Shown here piece by piece: positions 1 to 7,895 of a DNA stretch of 64,000 bases; positions within the stretch are counted from its first letter, which is position 1, and each line of letters begins with the position of its first letter. The notes under the pieces are model-generated. The model saw nothing but the letters and a program-made list of their open reading frames with translations, was not told the DNA's origin and did no database searches. Both the position numbers and the translations under genes were made by a program. This stretch comes from Pilosibacter fragilis (GTDB taxonomy: Bacteria; Bacillota; Clostridia; Lachnospirales; Lachnospiraceae). Location: positions 223,231 through 287,230 of the forward strand of contig NZ_JAVYJB010000001.1 in the NCBI RefSeq assembly GCF_032490495.1. Direction: 5' to 3'.

Positions 1-683
1 CGGAATGTTCCATAAAACAGCAGATTCAGTTCATCACGGAAAATCTCCGCTACCTCTCGGACATCATTTCCAAAAACGCCACAGCCGAATGCGCCAAGGA
101 TCAGAACTTCTTCGCCCTTGCTATGTGCAGCGTTCAGTACAGCCGCAATGCGCTCTTCCATCGCTTCTTTGCATACGGCATCCGGCACACCCTGATACTT
201 CTGCGCTGCTTTTTTATTCGGTGCCGCGCAGGTGATAATGGATGCTTTAGCCTCCTCGCCGTGCTGCCAGAACGGAATATCCGGTGTATAAAGCATGTCC
301 GAACGATATAATGCTTTGTTCAGATTGCCCTGGTGCCGGTCATAAAATATCGTTCTGGCCTGTGTGCTGTTCAGGACCGGGTACAACAAGGATGCATGAC
401 ACAGACTTTCTTCCTGCGCCATGGAACCATCCAGAAACATACCGCCTGGATTTTTGTATGATGCAAAGTTTAATGCACATACACGGTTCCCCTTGGCATA
501 TTCCGCCATAATGGCATCTACCGTGGAGCACTGCACAACTTCTACTTCCGGCTGCTCAAACTTACACGGGCCGGAATGCATTGTTCCGGTATCCTGAATC
601 AGTTCCGTGCGTTTTACAAGGTCTTTAATTTCCTCCTTGCAGTTGCGTTCTTCCCACTGGACGATCTCCTGTGCTTTTTCCAT
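1..683 (-). CDS. TIGR02452-type macrodomain protein (microbial poly(ADP-ribose) glycohydrolase family), partial
   Basis: This gene begins at the ATG at 681-683 and runs off the left edge; about 227 codons are visible with no stop. The translation carries the hallmark NFASYKNPGGMF loop followed by the QEES segment, which in the bacterial PARG/TIGR02452 family supplies the glycine-rich ADP-ribose loop and catalytic glutamates. A second conserved block, LILGAFGCGVFGND, is the usual macrodomain end region. The family removes ADP-ribose from modified proteins or nucleic acids. It stands alone behind its own CCATAATT-type promoter at 770-777. The family assignment is strong; the substrate is unknown. 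Confidence 0.88.
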   Translation of the reverse strand, partial: MEKAQEIVQWEERNCKEEIKDLVKRTELIQDTGTMHSGPCKFEQPEVEVVQCSTVDAIMAEYAKGNRVCALNFASYKNPGGMFLDGSMAQEESLCHASLLYPVLNSTQARTIFYDRHQGNLNKALYRSDMLYTPDIPFWQHGEEAKASIITCAAPNKKAAQKYQGVPDAVCKEAMEERIAAVLNAAHSKGEEVLILGAFGCGVFGNDVREVAEIFRDELNLLFYGTF

Positions 684-756
684 GTTTTCTTTCCTTTTAC
701 TGAAATAATTCAGTCCATTATTTTTTCTTCCCATTTTTTACCTCCATGTGTCTTTA

Positions 757-783
757 ACAGTTTCATGGAAATTATGGAAGAAG
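757..783 (-). promoter_or_regulatory. Conserved CCATAATT promoter-like element, unit ending in the macrodomain gene
   Basis: On the minus strand the core CCATAATT (770-777) is followed by TCCATGAAAC, about 75 bases before the start at 683. CATAAT has the form of a -10 hexamer, but no TTGACA-like box lies 16-18 bases upstream. The 684-986 gap holds only this element and the terminator at 959-983; I see no gene in it. Confidence 0.65.
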
Positions 784-958
784 ATGTCCTGCGAAAAATA
801 TCTTTCGAAAAAATGGCATATTGCTTATCCACAGTATCATTGCATCTCTTTTTTTCGCCACATCTCACGACACAAACCATGTGAGTTGTTATGTAGTACA
901 TCGCAACTACGCCCTTTGCGGACTTTTGCCACAGACTGATGGCATGCCCGTCATACGC

Positions 959-983
959 AAAAAAGACCGCCATTGGCGGTCTT
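959..983 (-). terminator. Rho-independent terminator
   Basis: On the minus strand AAGACCGCCA and TGGCGGTCTT form a perfect stem, followed by a run of T. It closes the run of genes that begins near 3.7 kb. Confidence 0.85.
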
Positions 984-986
984 AAA

Positions 987-1124
987 TCAACAATGTTCCT
1001 CGATCCACAGAAGCTGTTCCTGGTCATCCTGCTTTCTGTCGCGCTTGGACGCAACACAGCAATAATCAAGAAATGCAATCATAACAGCTACGGTAATGAT
1101 ACTGCCAACGATCAATGTGTTCAT
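987..1124 (-). CDS. Small membrane protein, 45 aa
   Basis: This short gene has a clear AAAAGGAG ribosome site just before the ATG at 1122-1124 and stops right before the terminator at 959-983. The product starts MNTLIVGSIITVAVMIAF, a single hydrophobic helix, followed by a charged tail rich in K, R, D, Q and E. It is the last gene of its run, 19 bases after the preceding zinc-ribbon gene. No family is recognised. A one-helix membrane peptide acting on a host or element membrane protein is possible but unproven. Confidence 0.75.
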   Translation of the reverse strand: MNTLIVGSIITVAVMIAFLDYCCVASKRDRKQDDQEQLLWIEEHC

Positions 1125-1143
1125 TGTGTCCTTCTCCTTTTTT

Positions 1144-1515
1144 CTAATTTTTTATACATTTAGGTTCCTGGTTGAGGCGTTCCTTATGCCAGACCACTGT
1201 TTTGTTTCCTGTTCTCTCCGGTTGTGTTTTCTTGGCTTCAGGCGTTTGTGGTGACTTTGGTTTGCCAACGCAACCACGCAGATCATCTGTTTTCAGTGTA
1301 CTAACCATATAACGTTCCGTTTGGGCGAAATACTCCAGATTCACCTGACGGTGCCCATAATCTGCCCACTGAAGCGTATGTTCGCCGCAGATCGGGCAGT
1401 CATCTTCACCAAAGTTGACAAGCATATATCGTCCGCAGTGCTGACACATAACAAAATCACCGAATTCCGGATGCCGGTTGTGGCTTGTACGCAAGTCATA
1501 AATCGTGATTCCCAT
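1144..1515 (-). CDS. Zinc-ribbon protein of unknown function, 123 aa
   Basis: The N-terminal half holds two CxxC pairs (CQHCGR near residue 25 and CPICGE near residue 41), which form a rubredoxin-like zinc ribbon. The C-terminal third is basic and rich in K, T and P, and is probably disordered. The start is supported by AGAAAGGAG seven bases upstream. It sits between a small membrane protein and a phage-type hypothetical gene in one run. Function is not recognised; nucleic-acid or protein binding is the usual role of such ribbons. Confidence 0.8.
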   Translation of the reverse strand: MGITIYDLRTSHNRHPEFGDFVMCQHCGRYMLVNFGEDDCPICGEHTLQWADYGHRQVNLEYFAQTERYMVSTLKTDDLRGCVGKPKSPQTPEAKKTQPERTGNKTVVWHKERLNQEPKCIKN

Positions 1516-1595
1516 ATTTCTCCTTTCTGAGTACCTTTGGTGCCCTGATTACCAAAAAGAGCAGGCACATGAAGCTATGCCCGCTCTTTTGAAAA

Positions 1596-1994
1596 CTATT
1601 TGGCAGAGAACACGGTGAATTTATCACACCGCATTCTCTTTTCTGGCGGAGCAACACGTTCATAGCCCGGTACAGGTACCATGGCTACGACGTCGCCCGG
1701 GTAAGCTTGAGCTGCGATGATGCTGCCCAAGATCACCAGACGTTCACCTGGGTTTTTAACCTCTTCAAACCAACGCTTAATGCCAGCGATGGTCTGCTGG
1801 CCGGCCTCGTCGCCACAAAAGCTGGTAGATACGTACAGGTCATTTACCTGCGTTTCTACGGCCTTCGCGTTGACCAGAACGCCGCACTGTGGCACCTGTT
1901 TTAAGGTGCCACCAATATCCTGTAATGTAACGCTGTGCGGCGTGGTGTTTACTACCACCACACCGTTTTTGAAAGTCTCGCTTAAAAAATTCAT
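1596..1994 (-). CDS. Hypothetical protein with N-terminal NTTPHSV motif, 132 aa
   Basis: A strong AAGGAGG site lies eight bases before the ATG. The N-terminal stretch VVVVNTTPHSVTLQD resembles the 'NLTPHxV' opening found in many small phage and mobile-element proteins of unknown function. The rest is rich in beta-forming residues (VVAMVPVPGYERV), suggesting a compact globular protein. No signal peptide or membrane segment is seen. It lies between the zinc-ribbon and phosphoesterase genes of the same run. Confidence 0.8.
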   Translation of the reverse strand: MNFLSETFKNGVVVVNTTPHSVTLQDIGGTLKQVPQCGVLVNAKAVETQVNDLYVSTSFCGDEAGQQTIAGIKRWFEEVKNPGERLVILGSIIAAQAYPGDVVAMVPVPGYERVAPPEKRMRCDKFTVFSAK

Positions 1995-2034
1995 TTTTTT
2001 CCTCCTTATGACGCCGTGTGCGTCTTGCTTTGTT

Positions 2035-2580
2035 TTAGTGAGTTTCGTTGAATATCCGGTTGTTTACAACCAGCTCGTCCAGTGTTGCCGGAGCAAAGTT
2101 GTTGATCATACAACCGGCATTCAACGCTTTCGGCAGGTTCCGCATGATGCTGTAGGTGCTGTTTGTCTGCGCATGAATGTGCGCAAAAACATGCCGCCAT
2201 CCGCGGTTCATGCCGTTCCACTCTGCCATCGGATAATGGCAGAGGACGATCTGCTTCTCGCTATCTTTGATTTCCAGATAATACTGGATCTCATCGAAAT
2301 AGCGACGAGGGCGCTCGTCCGCTAACAGTTCCGCATCATGGTTACCCACGATCAGAACTTTCCTGCCGCGCATCCGTTCCAGATAATGCCACGCCGGATA
2401 TTTACTCCGGAAGCAGACATCACCCAGCACGTATACGAGATCATCGTCCTGCACGCGGGCGTTCCAGCGCTCGATCAGTCCCTCCGCCATGGTTTCTACA
2501 TCCGGCCACGGCCGACAATCATACTTGATTGCGTTAAAATGACCGAAATGTAAATCCCCAGTATAATAAATCTTTGCCAT
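2035..2580 (-). CDS. Calcineurin-like metallophosphoesterase, 181 aa
   Basis: All five metal-binding blocks of the family are visible in order: DLHFGH (about 9-14), GDVCF (about 53), GNHD (about 78), CHYP (about 114) and HIH (about 133). These bind the two-metal centre that cleaves phosphodiesters or phosphomonoesters. Length fits the compact class of phage and bacterial phosphoesterases. The start has AAGGAG nine bases upstream. A second, sequence-distinct phosphoesterase lies at 43365-44156, so the element carries two. The natural substrate cannot be read from sequence. Confidence 0.9.
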   Translation of the reverse strand: MAKIYYTGDLHFGHFNAIKYDCRPWPDVETMAEGLIERWNARVQDDDLVYVLGDVCFRSKYPAWHYLERMRGRKVLIVGNHDAELLADERPRRYFDEIQYYLEIKDSEKQIVLCHYPMAEWNGMNRGWRHVFAHIHAQTNSTYSIMRNLPKALNAGCMINNFAPATLDELVVNNRIFNETH

Positions 2581-2652
2581 ATTTTTTTTCTCCTTACGGC
2601 ACCCGTACGACCGCGGGCACCTTCCTCATCGGTTTATTTTTTTGTTATCGGG

Positions 2653-3252
2653 CTACGCAAGCAGCGTCCTCAGTTCCTCTTTCAGAACTGAAGACTCGCA
2701 CTCCGCGACTTTTTTACAGGCCGCTTCATACGCTGCCAGGGCGCGCTCTGTACCGGCGTGGCCGATAGGGAAACGCCAATACAGGTGCTCCCAATCGTAG
2801 TCAACGGTCAACCACAACCAAATGTCGTTGTGGTCGCCATCGTACCCTTCGCCGGCGCCAAGCCACACATTGATGGTCTTCCCGTCAGAAGAAACCACCT
2901 GTGCGTTGCGACCCATGGTGTACGCTTTCGCGATACACCATTCGTCTTCTGCGCCCGCACGCCAGAGTCGTGCTTGTGTGCGATCATCCCAGTCATATTT
3001 CTGGAGAGCCTTTAACACTCCCAGAACATATGCCTGGTATGTCGGTGCTGTATCGCCTTCCATTCCGGTAACAAAAATCTTACCGAGAAGGGAAGCACTA
3101 CGCAGGGCTTTGACCATGCTGCGCTGTGGGAACATTTTTAGATATTCATAGAAGAAATCATAGTTTCCTTTGATTTCAATCTGAATATCTTCCACACATC
3201 CCAGTGCTGCTGCGCGGTTGCAAATGGTGTTAATTTTTTTTATTTTTTTCAT
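2653..3252 (-). CDS. Hypothetical protein, 199 aa
   Basis: The start is backed by AAGGAGG nine bases upstream. The product is soluble, mixed alpha/beta and rich in W and Y in its middle (DIWLWLTVDYDWEHLYWRF). It ends in a lysine- and glutamate-rich helix. No known motif, signal peptide or membrane segment is seen. It is the fourth gene from the promoter side of the run that ends at 959-983. Confidence 0.8.
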   Translation of the reverse strand: MKKIKKINTICNRAAALGCVEDIQIEIKGNYDFFYEYLKMFPQRSMVKALRSASLLGKIFVTGMEGDTAPTYQAYVLGVLKALQKYDWDDRTQARLWRAGAEDEWCIAKAYTMGRNAQVVSSDGKTINVWLGAGEGYDGDHNDIWLWLTVDYDWEHLYWRFPIGHAGTERALAAYEAACKKVAECESSVLKEELRTLLA

Positions 3253-3299
3253 AATTTTTTCCTCCTTACGACATTGCGCAACGCAATGCCTTCTTCATG

Positions 3300-3531
3300 T
3301 GTTTTTTTGATATGTTCTGTATAAATCACAGTCCATGCGCACGGCACGACTGATTGAATACGGCATCCCCAACATAAAAGACAGCTGCCATCTTGTGACA
3401 GCCTGCCATAATTTTTTACGTGGAAACCCGTATGCGTTGCGCCGAATGCGCCTGAAATTCCAAATCCACGGTTGTTCATCCGTAAATGCAACGGATTGAC
3501 CAGTATATAAACGACCATTGACATGGTCGGT
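3300..3531 (-). pseudogene. Degenerate duplicate of the neighbouring 48-codon gene
   Basis: The stretch around 3360-3460 closely matches the coding stretch around 3539-3640 at the base level, for example TAAAAGACAGC, then GACAGCCTG against GACGGTCTG, then the GCATAC region. It carries at least two single-base gaps relative to that copy, so its frame is broken. An open frame of 100 codons crosses 3249-3551, but it begins inside the previous gene and has no ribosome site; I do not accept it as a gene. The best reading is a tandem duplication in which this copy decayed. Confidence 0.45.
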
Positions 3532-3678
3532 TCAATACAGCATTCCCTCATAAAAGACAGCCGTCATCTTTGCGACGGTCTGACGTGATTTTTTATGAAA
3601 CAATCTGTATGCGTCGGTGCCGGATGCACCTTTCCATTCTGTCAGCAGAATTTCTGCTGTAACCATTGTTGTTTTCAT
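3532..3678 (-). CDS. Small hypothetical protein, 48 aa
   Basis: The ATG at 3676-3678 follows AAGGAATTGGAG and lies about 30 bases below a CCATAATT element, making this the first gene of its run. The product (MKTTMVTAEILLTEWKG...) is short and basic in its second half and has no known motif. Its coding sequence has a degenerate copy immediately downstream. A longer frame extends upstream through the promoter and is rejected for that reason. Confidence 0.6.
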   Translation of the reverse strand: MKTTMVTAEILLTEWKGASGTDAYRLFHKKSRQTVAKMTAVFYEGMLY

Positions 3679-3693
3679 GGCTCCAATTCCTTG

Positions 3694-3720
3694 TATCAAA
3701 CTGGAATAATTATGGAAGGT
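3694..3720 (-). promoter_or_regulatory. CCATAATT element before the 48-aa gene
   Basis: The core is at 3708-3715, preceded by TT on the minus strand. The downstream half (ATTCCAGTTTG) departs from the usual GAAAC. It lies between the transglutaminase stop codon (3745) and the next start (3678). Confidence 0.5.
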
Positions 3721-3744
3721 GATATTCAGCGGCAACAAAATTTC

Positions 3745-4743
3745 TTACGTGTTAATTTTCCCAAATCGAATACTTTCCACCGGGTGATACGATGATTGAA
3801 ACAAGGAATACGGCATATCACAGTAAAGTTCCGATTTTGTTTCCACATACATAGTCGGATCCGTATAGCGCCAGATTCCTTCCTCGTCCCGCCACCGCAA
3901 CATAGTATGGAAAGCACCGTCAGAATACCGCTGTACCACCAGGCACTCAGTTTCCATGCCGGATTCTCTCAGAATGGTGCGTACTGTACGGGCGAACTGC
4001 CAGCAGACCATCCGTTTCCGTTCCACCGCAGTATCGAGGCTTGCGTAGATATAACTTTCATCAAATGTGGTATCATCCAATTTATGCACTGCCTGGATCA
4101 CCTTTGCGAGCCTGGAACATCCATTAATCGTTCCATATGTCTGGATGATTTTGTTTTTACAGTCATTTTGCTTATCCGCAGTTTTCTCCCATTGAACTAT
4201 CCATTTCACTTTTCGAGCAGCGGGTCCGATGACCTGGCTGATACCGGGAACGTCTTCATCTGTCATCCGGTACTGACGCACATAATAACTTTCCCAGTCG
4301 ATCAGCGCCTGGTCTGTTACAAATGAAAGTGCCTCGCCATTTTCATACGCAATACTTCTAACAAGATTTTCTTCCGGGTTCAGATTGGCACCATTGATCA
4401 TTCTGCCGTCTGCGGCAAGGTAGGAGTCATCCTGTTTCTGATTTGTTGCAACGCCGGTTTGTAACCCTGGTGCGGTGTAATACAGTTCGCCATTGGACAT
4501 GTCGATACCCCACCCTTCCCGGGCACCATTAGGGCCACATAGAAAAATCCCGTGTCCCGTATCAGTCAATGTCTGAGTCTGGGATATATCTGTCTGTTTC
4601 TTTGCGCTTTGAATGAGCATGGCAGTTGTATCTGCTTCGCACGCATATACGGGGAATGCGCTGCATAACTGGGCAGGAATCCATGTGACGGCCAGAACAG
4701 CCACAAAGGATATTTTTAATCTGTTCCACTTCTTATTCTGCAT
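3745..4743 (-). CDS. Secreted transglutaminase-like cysteine protease fold protein, 332 aa
   Basis: A lysine-rich N-terminus and hydrophobic helix (residues about 10-30, ending SAFPVYA) form a signal peptide. The C-terminal third has the transglutaminase-like triad layout: Cys in RMVCWQFAR, His in GAFHTMLRW and Asp in YTDPTMY. Such domains act as peptidases or cross-linkers at the cell surface. The middle (about 60-200) is unassigned. GTAGGAGG precedes the ATG. It is the second gene after the promoter at 5523, following the J-domain gene by nine bases. A different transglutaminase lies at 32338-33174. Confidence 0.82.
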   Translation of the reverse strand: MQNKKWNRLKISFVAVLAVTWIPAQLCSAFPVYACEADTTAMLIQSAKKQTDISQTQTLTDTGHGIFLCGPNGAREGWGIDMSNGELYYTAPGLQTGVATNQKQDDSYLAADGRMINGANLNPEENLVRSIAYENGEALSFVTDQALIDWESYYVRQYRMTDEDVPGISQVIGPAARKVKWIVQWEKTADKQNDCKNKIIQTYGTINGCSRLAKVIQAVHKLDDTTFDESYIYASLDTAVERKRMVCWQFARTVRTILRESGMETECLVVQRYSDGAFHTMLRWRDEEGIWRYTDPTMYVETKSELYCDMPYSLFQSSYHPVESIRFGKINT

Positions 4744-4752
4744 ACGCCCCTC

Positions 4753-5472
4753 CTACTCCACATCATCGTAAAGATGCCCTGCGTGCCACAGTTTGACAAT
4801 CTCTTCCATGTTCTCCATTTCTTTTTGCGCCCGAATGAATTCTTCATTGGTTCCGCCGTTATCCGGATGGTATTTTTTCAGGTACGCATTACGTGCGTGC
4901 TTAAATTCTTCCATTGATGGGATCTGCGAAAAACCCAGAGATTTCGCGTAATCCTGTATCTGCTGAATGGCCTTTTGTCTGGCCTCTTCCTGTTCCGTTT
5001 CCTCATAATATTGCTGTGCTTCCCAAACCATCCTGTTGATTCGATCTGTATCTTCCTGGTACTGTTTCTCTTTTTCTTTTTGAGCTTTTTTCGCCGCTGT
5101 ATGCCCGGTAATTTTCAGAAAGAATCTTGTGATGTAATAGGGAACAAGCAGATGGATCATTGGTATGGCAATCAAAATTACAGATGGTATACCAACGATT
5201 ACTCCGAGACAACGACACAACACAGAGAGAAATCCGAATGGCAATTTATCTGCTATTTTCCAAAGTGTCATTACAATAAATACCAATCCAAATGCACCAA
5301 GCACAAAGGAACAAAATAACCATCTGACATCGAACGGTGCCAATGGGTCCACGATTTTGCGATACAGTATTGGTAAAAATTCAAAATACATAGCATAGGC
5401 CAGTATGTAGAGAAATCCTACCAATGCATCATTGAACGGTACCTGATAGAATTTTTTCTTGTGTTCTGACAT
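4753..5472 (-). CDS. Membrane-anchored J-domain protein, 239 aa
   Basis: The N-terminal half has at least three hydrophobic segments (about 10-30, 45-65 and 75-110). A charged, coiled-coil-like stretch rich in K, E and Q follows (about 130-170). The C-terminal 60 residues form a J domain with the diagnostic HPD in KKYHPDNGGTNEEF. J domains stimulate Hsp70 ATPases, so this would recruit DnaK to the membrane. I chose the ATG at 5470-5472, with GGAAGGAG in front, over an in-frame ATG eight codons upstream. First gene behind the 5523 promoter. Confidence 0.85.
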   Translation of the reverse strand: MSEHKKKFYQVPFNDALVGFLYILAYAMYFEFLPILYRKIVDPLAPFDVRWLFCSFVLGAFGLVFIVMTLWKIADKLPFGFLSVLCRCLGVIVGIPSVILIAIPMIHLLVPYYITRFFLKITGHTAAKKAQKEKEKQYQEDTDRINRMVWEAQQYYEETEQEEARQKAIQQIQDYAKSLGFSQIPSMEEFKHARNAYLKKYHPDNGGTNEEFIRAQKEMENMEEIVKLWHAGHLYDDVE

Positions 5473-5509
5473 AATGTTCTCCTTCCAGATATCCACAGAA
5501 TACGGTGTT

Positions 5510-5537
5510 TTTTGACTAAGCCAATTATGGAAGGAAC
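5510..5537 (-). promoter_or_regulatory. CCATAATT element before the J-domain gene
   Basis: The core is at 5523-5530, directly after the terminator at 5562-5594. The downstream half is weakly conserved (GGCTTAGTC). It lies about 50 bases from the start at 5472. Confidence 0.55.
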
Positions 5538-5561
5538 AGGCAGTTTTTTGGATTTTTGCGC

Positions 5562-5594
5562 AAAAAAACAGACAGCTTTATGCTGCCTGTTTTA
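5562..5594 (-). terminator. Rho-independent terminator
   Basis: The minus-strand stem AACAGGCAGC / GCTGTCTGTT is followed by seven T. It ends the long run that starts at 11.8 kb. Confidence 0.85.
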
Positions 5595-5599
5595 GAGAG

Positions 5600-5992
5600 C
5601 TAGGAATCATACCGGATAACCCGGACAAATGTACGTCCATTATCTGCGGTATTGATCATGTTTTTAGTCCCACGGCTTTTCCCGTCCCAGAACGCGACAA
5701 GTGCCGGAATACCTTCCTTTGCATATGACATCATCTGGGCATTACGCATTGGTCCTGCCATTTTCCCATATTTATTCCACTCCGCTGGGAATCTGCGGAG
5801 TGGCAATTTTCGTTCCATGGCGTACCGGATGCCAATCTGGTCAGCTCCCTTTGCGTCGCCGGAAATAATGACAATATGTGCACCCGGATAATCTTCCTGC
5901 AGTCCAAACACGATTCGATCCAACTTTTCCTTTGCCAGTTTATAATCATGAAAGGTACGGGATCCGGCTACAATCAGTCGGATCTCATAAAT
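5600..5992 (-). CDS. SLOG-domain (YspA/DUF2493-like) protein, start codon apparently lost
   Basis: The protein has the DprA/LOG-like nucleotide-binding pattern of the YspA family. It opens with LIVAGSRTFHDY, followed by ISGDAKGADQIG, then FPAEWNKYGKMAGPMRNAQM and FWDGKSRGT. SLOG proteins bind nucleotide-derived ligands, often in stress or defence settings. The conserved AGSRTF opening is coded in frame up to about 5989, but no ATG, GTG or TTG precedes it. The first in-frame candidate is a TTG at 5921-5923 that would remove this strand. The DNA TTTATGAGATCCGA would give ATG-GAG-ATC in frame with one extra G, so a one-base loss at the start is likely. Confidence 0.75.
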   Translation of the reverse strand: MYEIRLIVAGSRTFHDYKLAKEKLDRIVFGLQEDYPGAHIVIISGDAKGADQIGIRYAMERKLPLRRFPAEWNKYGKMAGPMRNAQMMSYAKEGIPALVAFWDGKSRGTKNMINTADNGRTFVRVIRYDS

Positions 5993-5996
5993 TCTG

Positions 5997-6740
5997 TTAG
6001 TTCTCGCATTGTCCTCCTACATCGATTCCATCAATGAAAAATTTCACGCTATCGAGCTTGTGTAGGCAGTCATGTAATGTGTAATGTTTTTCCTGCGCCA
6101 GTACGTTAGTTCCATCAGGTAACGCGATGACAATCGCAAAATCATCCCAATATTCCGGGAGAGTTTCTCTACTTACCTCAATTAAGATAGATGAACGATA
6201 ACGTTCTGCGGCCCATTGGATTCCATCATACTGACTCGCATCTTCCGTATTTACATAACGTTCAAAAGCCAAGACTGCAGCTCTTTTTGCATCTTTCTCA
6301 TACATGCCATACTGGGTTTCCAGTTCAGATTGCATAAAACTGCGGATAGCATCGTTATAGATCTTGCGGTTCAGGCCACGGCGATAGACTTCTTTTAACA
6401 GAACTTTTTCATCCATCTGATGGGCGTGGTATTCTTCTTCACCAAGACACTCATACACTCCGTTATGGAACAGATAAGCACCTTCCGCATCACCGTAATA
6501 ATGGATTTCGAAGTCCACATCCAAATGTTTCTTCTGGCATGCTTCCGCGATCTTATCAATCTGCTGCTCGATGTCACCGTTGCAGTCATTGAGCTCCAGA
6601 CAGAATTGTCCATTCGATTCATAAGCATCATCCGAATCAAAACCATACGGATCGAGTTCTTCATGATTTAAAATCTCCACCAGCTTGCTCATATCTTCCA
6701 TGGTTTTGGTTACAAAAGTTCCCTCATTATAATAAGTCAT
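5997..6740 (-). CDS. Acidic hypothetical protein, 247 aa
   Basis: The start is preceded by GCAGGAGG. The protein is acidic throughout and soluble, with no signal peptide or membrane segment. The N-terminal third has a beta-rich pattern (GQFCLELNDCNGDIEQQ, then DVDFEIHYYGDAEGAYLF). Small acidic proteins of this kind include DNA-mimic anti-restriction proteins, but no ArdA-specific motif is seen, so I do not assign one. It ends seven bases before the SLOG gene coding region. Confidence 0.8.
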   Translation of the reverse strand: MTYYNEGTFVTKTMEDMSKLVEILNHEELDPYGFDSDDAYESNGQFCLELNDCNGDIEQQIDKIAEACQKKHLDVDFEIHYYGDAEGAYLFHNGVYECLGEEEYHAHQMDEKVLLKEVYRRGLNRKIYNDAIRSFMQSELETQYGMYEKDAKRAAVLAFERYVNTEDASQYDGIQWAAERYRSSILIEVSRETLPEYWDDFAIVIALPDGTNVLAQEKHYTLHDCLHKLDSVKFFIDGIDVGGQCEN

Positions 6741-6788
6741 CGTTTTTCCTCCTGCTCTTTTTTGTACATCTGTCTCTTATGATGGAAA

Positions 6789-7553
6789 TCATGGATTGTT
6801 GCCATTGCCTTGCTCAGCAAAGAATTCGTCGTACCCGGTAAAGACCGTACGATCCTGTTCCTTGTAATCTTCCTGGCGGACATCCTGCCAGCAGCGGCAT
6901 ACCAGTACACCCTTTTCAGCTGCCTCCGGGTTTTTGCATTCCGGAAATTCCGTATGTGAAAAGTCGATTAACAAAAGCGGAGCTGACATTACCTTTCCTT
7001 CCCGTTCCAAATCCACAAAAATTCCTGGGTAATCCGGATCGGAGGACGGGTAAGCGTGCATAATACCCACCGGCGTTTCCACATATATTACCGGTTCCGG
7101 TGTTTTTGCGCTTTTCCCGTCATGTTCTGTTCCCAGCATGAGCACAGCTTTCACCTTATCACTGAAATGATAAAGATCATCATGTTTATGCCACAAAGTG
7201 TTGATGATCAATTCGCCAAGTTTTTCATCTGGGTAGGAACTCGTCCATTCTCCGTCTTTCAGATGCTTTTCATCACCAAAGCAAGCAACTGTCTGTCCAT
7301 TAATACGCACAAGAATTTCCCCCTGTGTTGCACCCATGTTAATGCGGTCAGCTTCAATCACCCACTTGCCACTCGGTTTTGGTTTTCTGTCATAGATTGC
7401 TTTTATAACATCATCAGGCAGACTGGATTTTCGGCAGCACCACTCAATTTCCGCTGTATAGTCATTGATGATGGCAACTTCCTTTTCGCCCCAATGCCAG
7501 TGCGTTCCGTCTGCGTATGCATAACCTTTCAGATCTTTTTCTGCAACTTTCAT
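6789..7553 (-). CDS. Hypothetical protein, 254 aa
   Basis: AAAGGAG precedes the ATG. The product is soluble and mixed alpha/beta, with several W- and H-rich stretches (GTHWHWGEKE near the start, NTLWHKHDDLYHF in the middle). These could bind metal but match no family I know. The C-terminal part contains a CRCWQD segment. It lies between the gene split by the first TnpB element and the acidic 247-aa protein. Confidence 0.8.
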   Translation of the reverse strand: MKVAEKDLKGYAYADGTHWHWGEKEVAIINDYTAEIEWCCRKSSLPDDVIKAIYDRKPKPSGKWVIEADRINMGATQGEILVRINGQTVACFGDEKHLKDGEWTSSYPDEKLGELIINTLWHKHDDLYHFSDKVKAVLMLGTEHDGKSAKTPEPVIYVETPVGIMHAYPSSDPDYPGIFVDLEREGKVMSAPLLLIDFSHTEFPECKNPEAAEKGVLVCRCWQDVRQEDYKEQDRTVFTGYDEFFAEQGNGNNP

Positions 7554-7602
7554 CTTTTTTCTCCTTTACTTTAGGCTCAGTTTTCCTGTTCTGCTCGTTT
7601 TT

Positions 7603-7719
7603 TTAACATACCTCGCCACTGCTTTCATTTTTCCATGCTCCGGTATACAGATTTAATCCGTTCTGTCCGTTATTTTCATCGAAATAATACCAGCCTTCCT
7701 GATCCATGTAACACGGCAC
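7603..7719 (-). pseudogene. 3' fragment of a gene split by the TnpB element
   Basis: The last 38 codons (VPCYMDQEGWYYFDENN to the stop) read in frame into the element end and have no start of their own. With the element removed they continue the reading frame of the coiled-coil protein that starts at 9746. I treat the two parts as one interrupted gene of about 180 codons. Confidence 0.65.
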
Positions 7720-7720
7720 G

Positions 7721-7895
7721 TGAAGTCGTCTCTCATGACTGAAGCCACGAGCTTCCGGTATCCGGTCGGATCCCGTTCCTGAAAAGCTCTGCCATGAAAG
7801 TGTCCCGGTAGCCGGATTTCCTGTCCGGTTGGAGCCTTTAGGGCTCCCGGGCTGCCCTTCCTCCATACAGGCTGAACTCAGTTACTTTGCCGCGT
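7721..7895 (-). ncRNA. Predicted TnpB omega-RNA (reRNA), copy 1
   Basis: In TnpB elements the guide RNA covers the end of tnpB and the right end of the element. This stretch holds several stems, including GGGAGCCCTAAAGGCTCC and CCGGACAGGAAATCCGG, and ends in the terminal hairpin. It is strongly conserved in copy 2, although the open frame crossing it is not a plausible protein. The guide would start at the boundary and read GTGCCGTGTTACATGG, i.e. the interrupted gene. Confidence 0.55.

Noticed and set aside
710..1078. A 122-codon open frame on the minus strand
   Set aside because: It crosses the terminator at 959-983 and a promoter element, overlaps the better-supported 45-codon gene, and looks non-coding.
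3249..3551. A 100-codon open frame on the minus strand
   Set aside because: It starts inside the neighbouring gene without a ribosome site, and overlaps the degenerate duplicate; its protein is not plausible.
5997..6740. ArdA or another known anti-restriction protein
   Set aside because: It is acidic but lacks any ArdA-specific motif that I can see.
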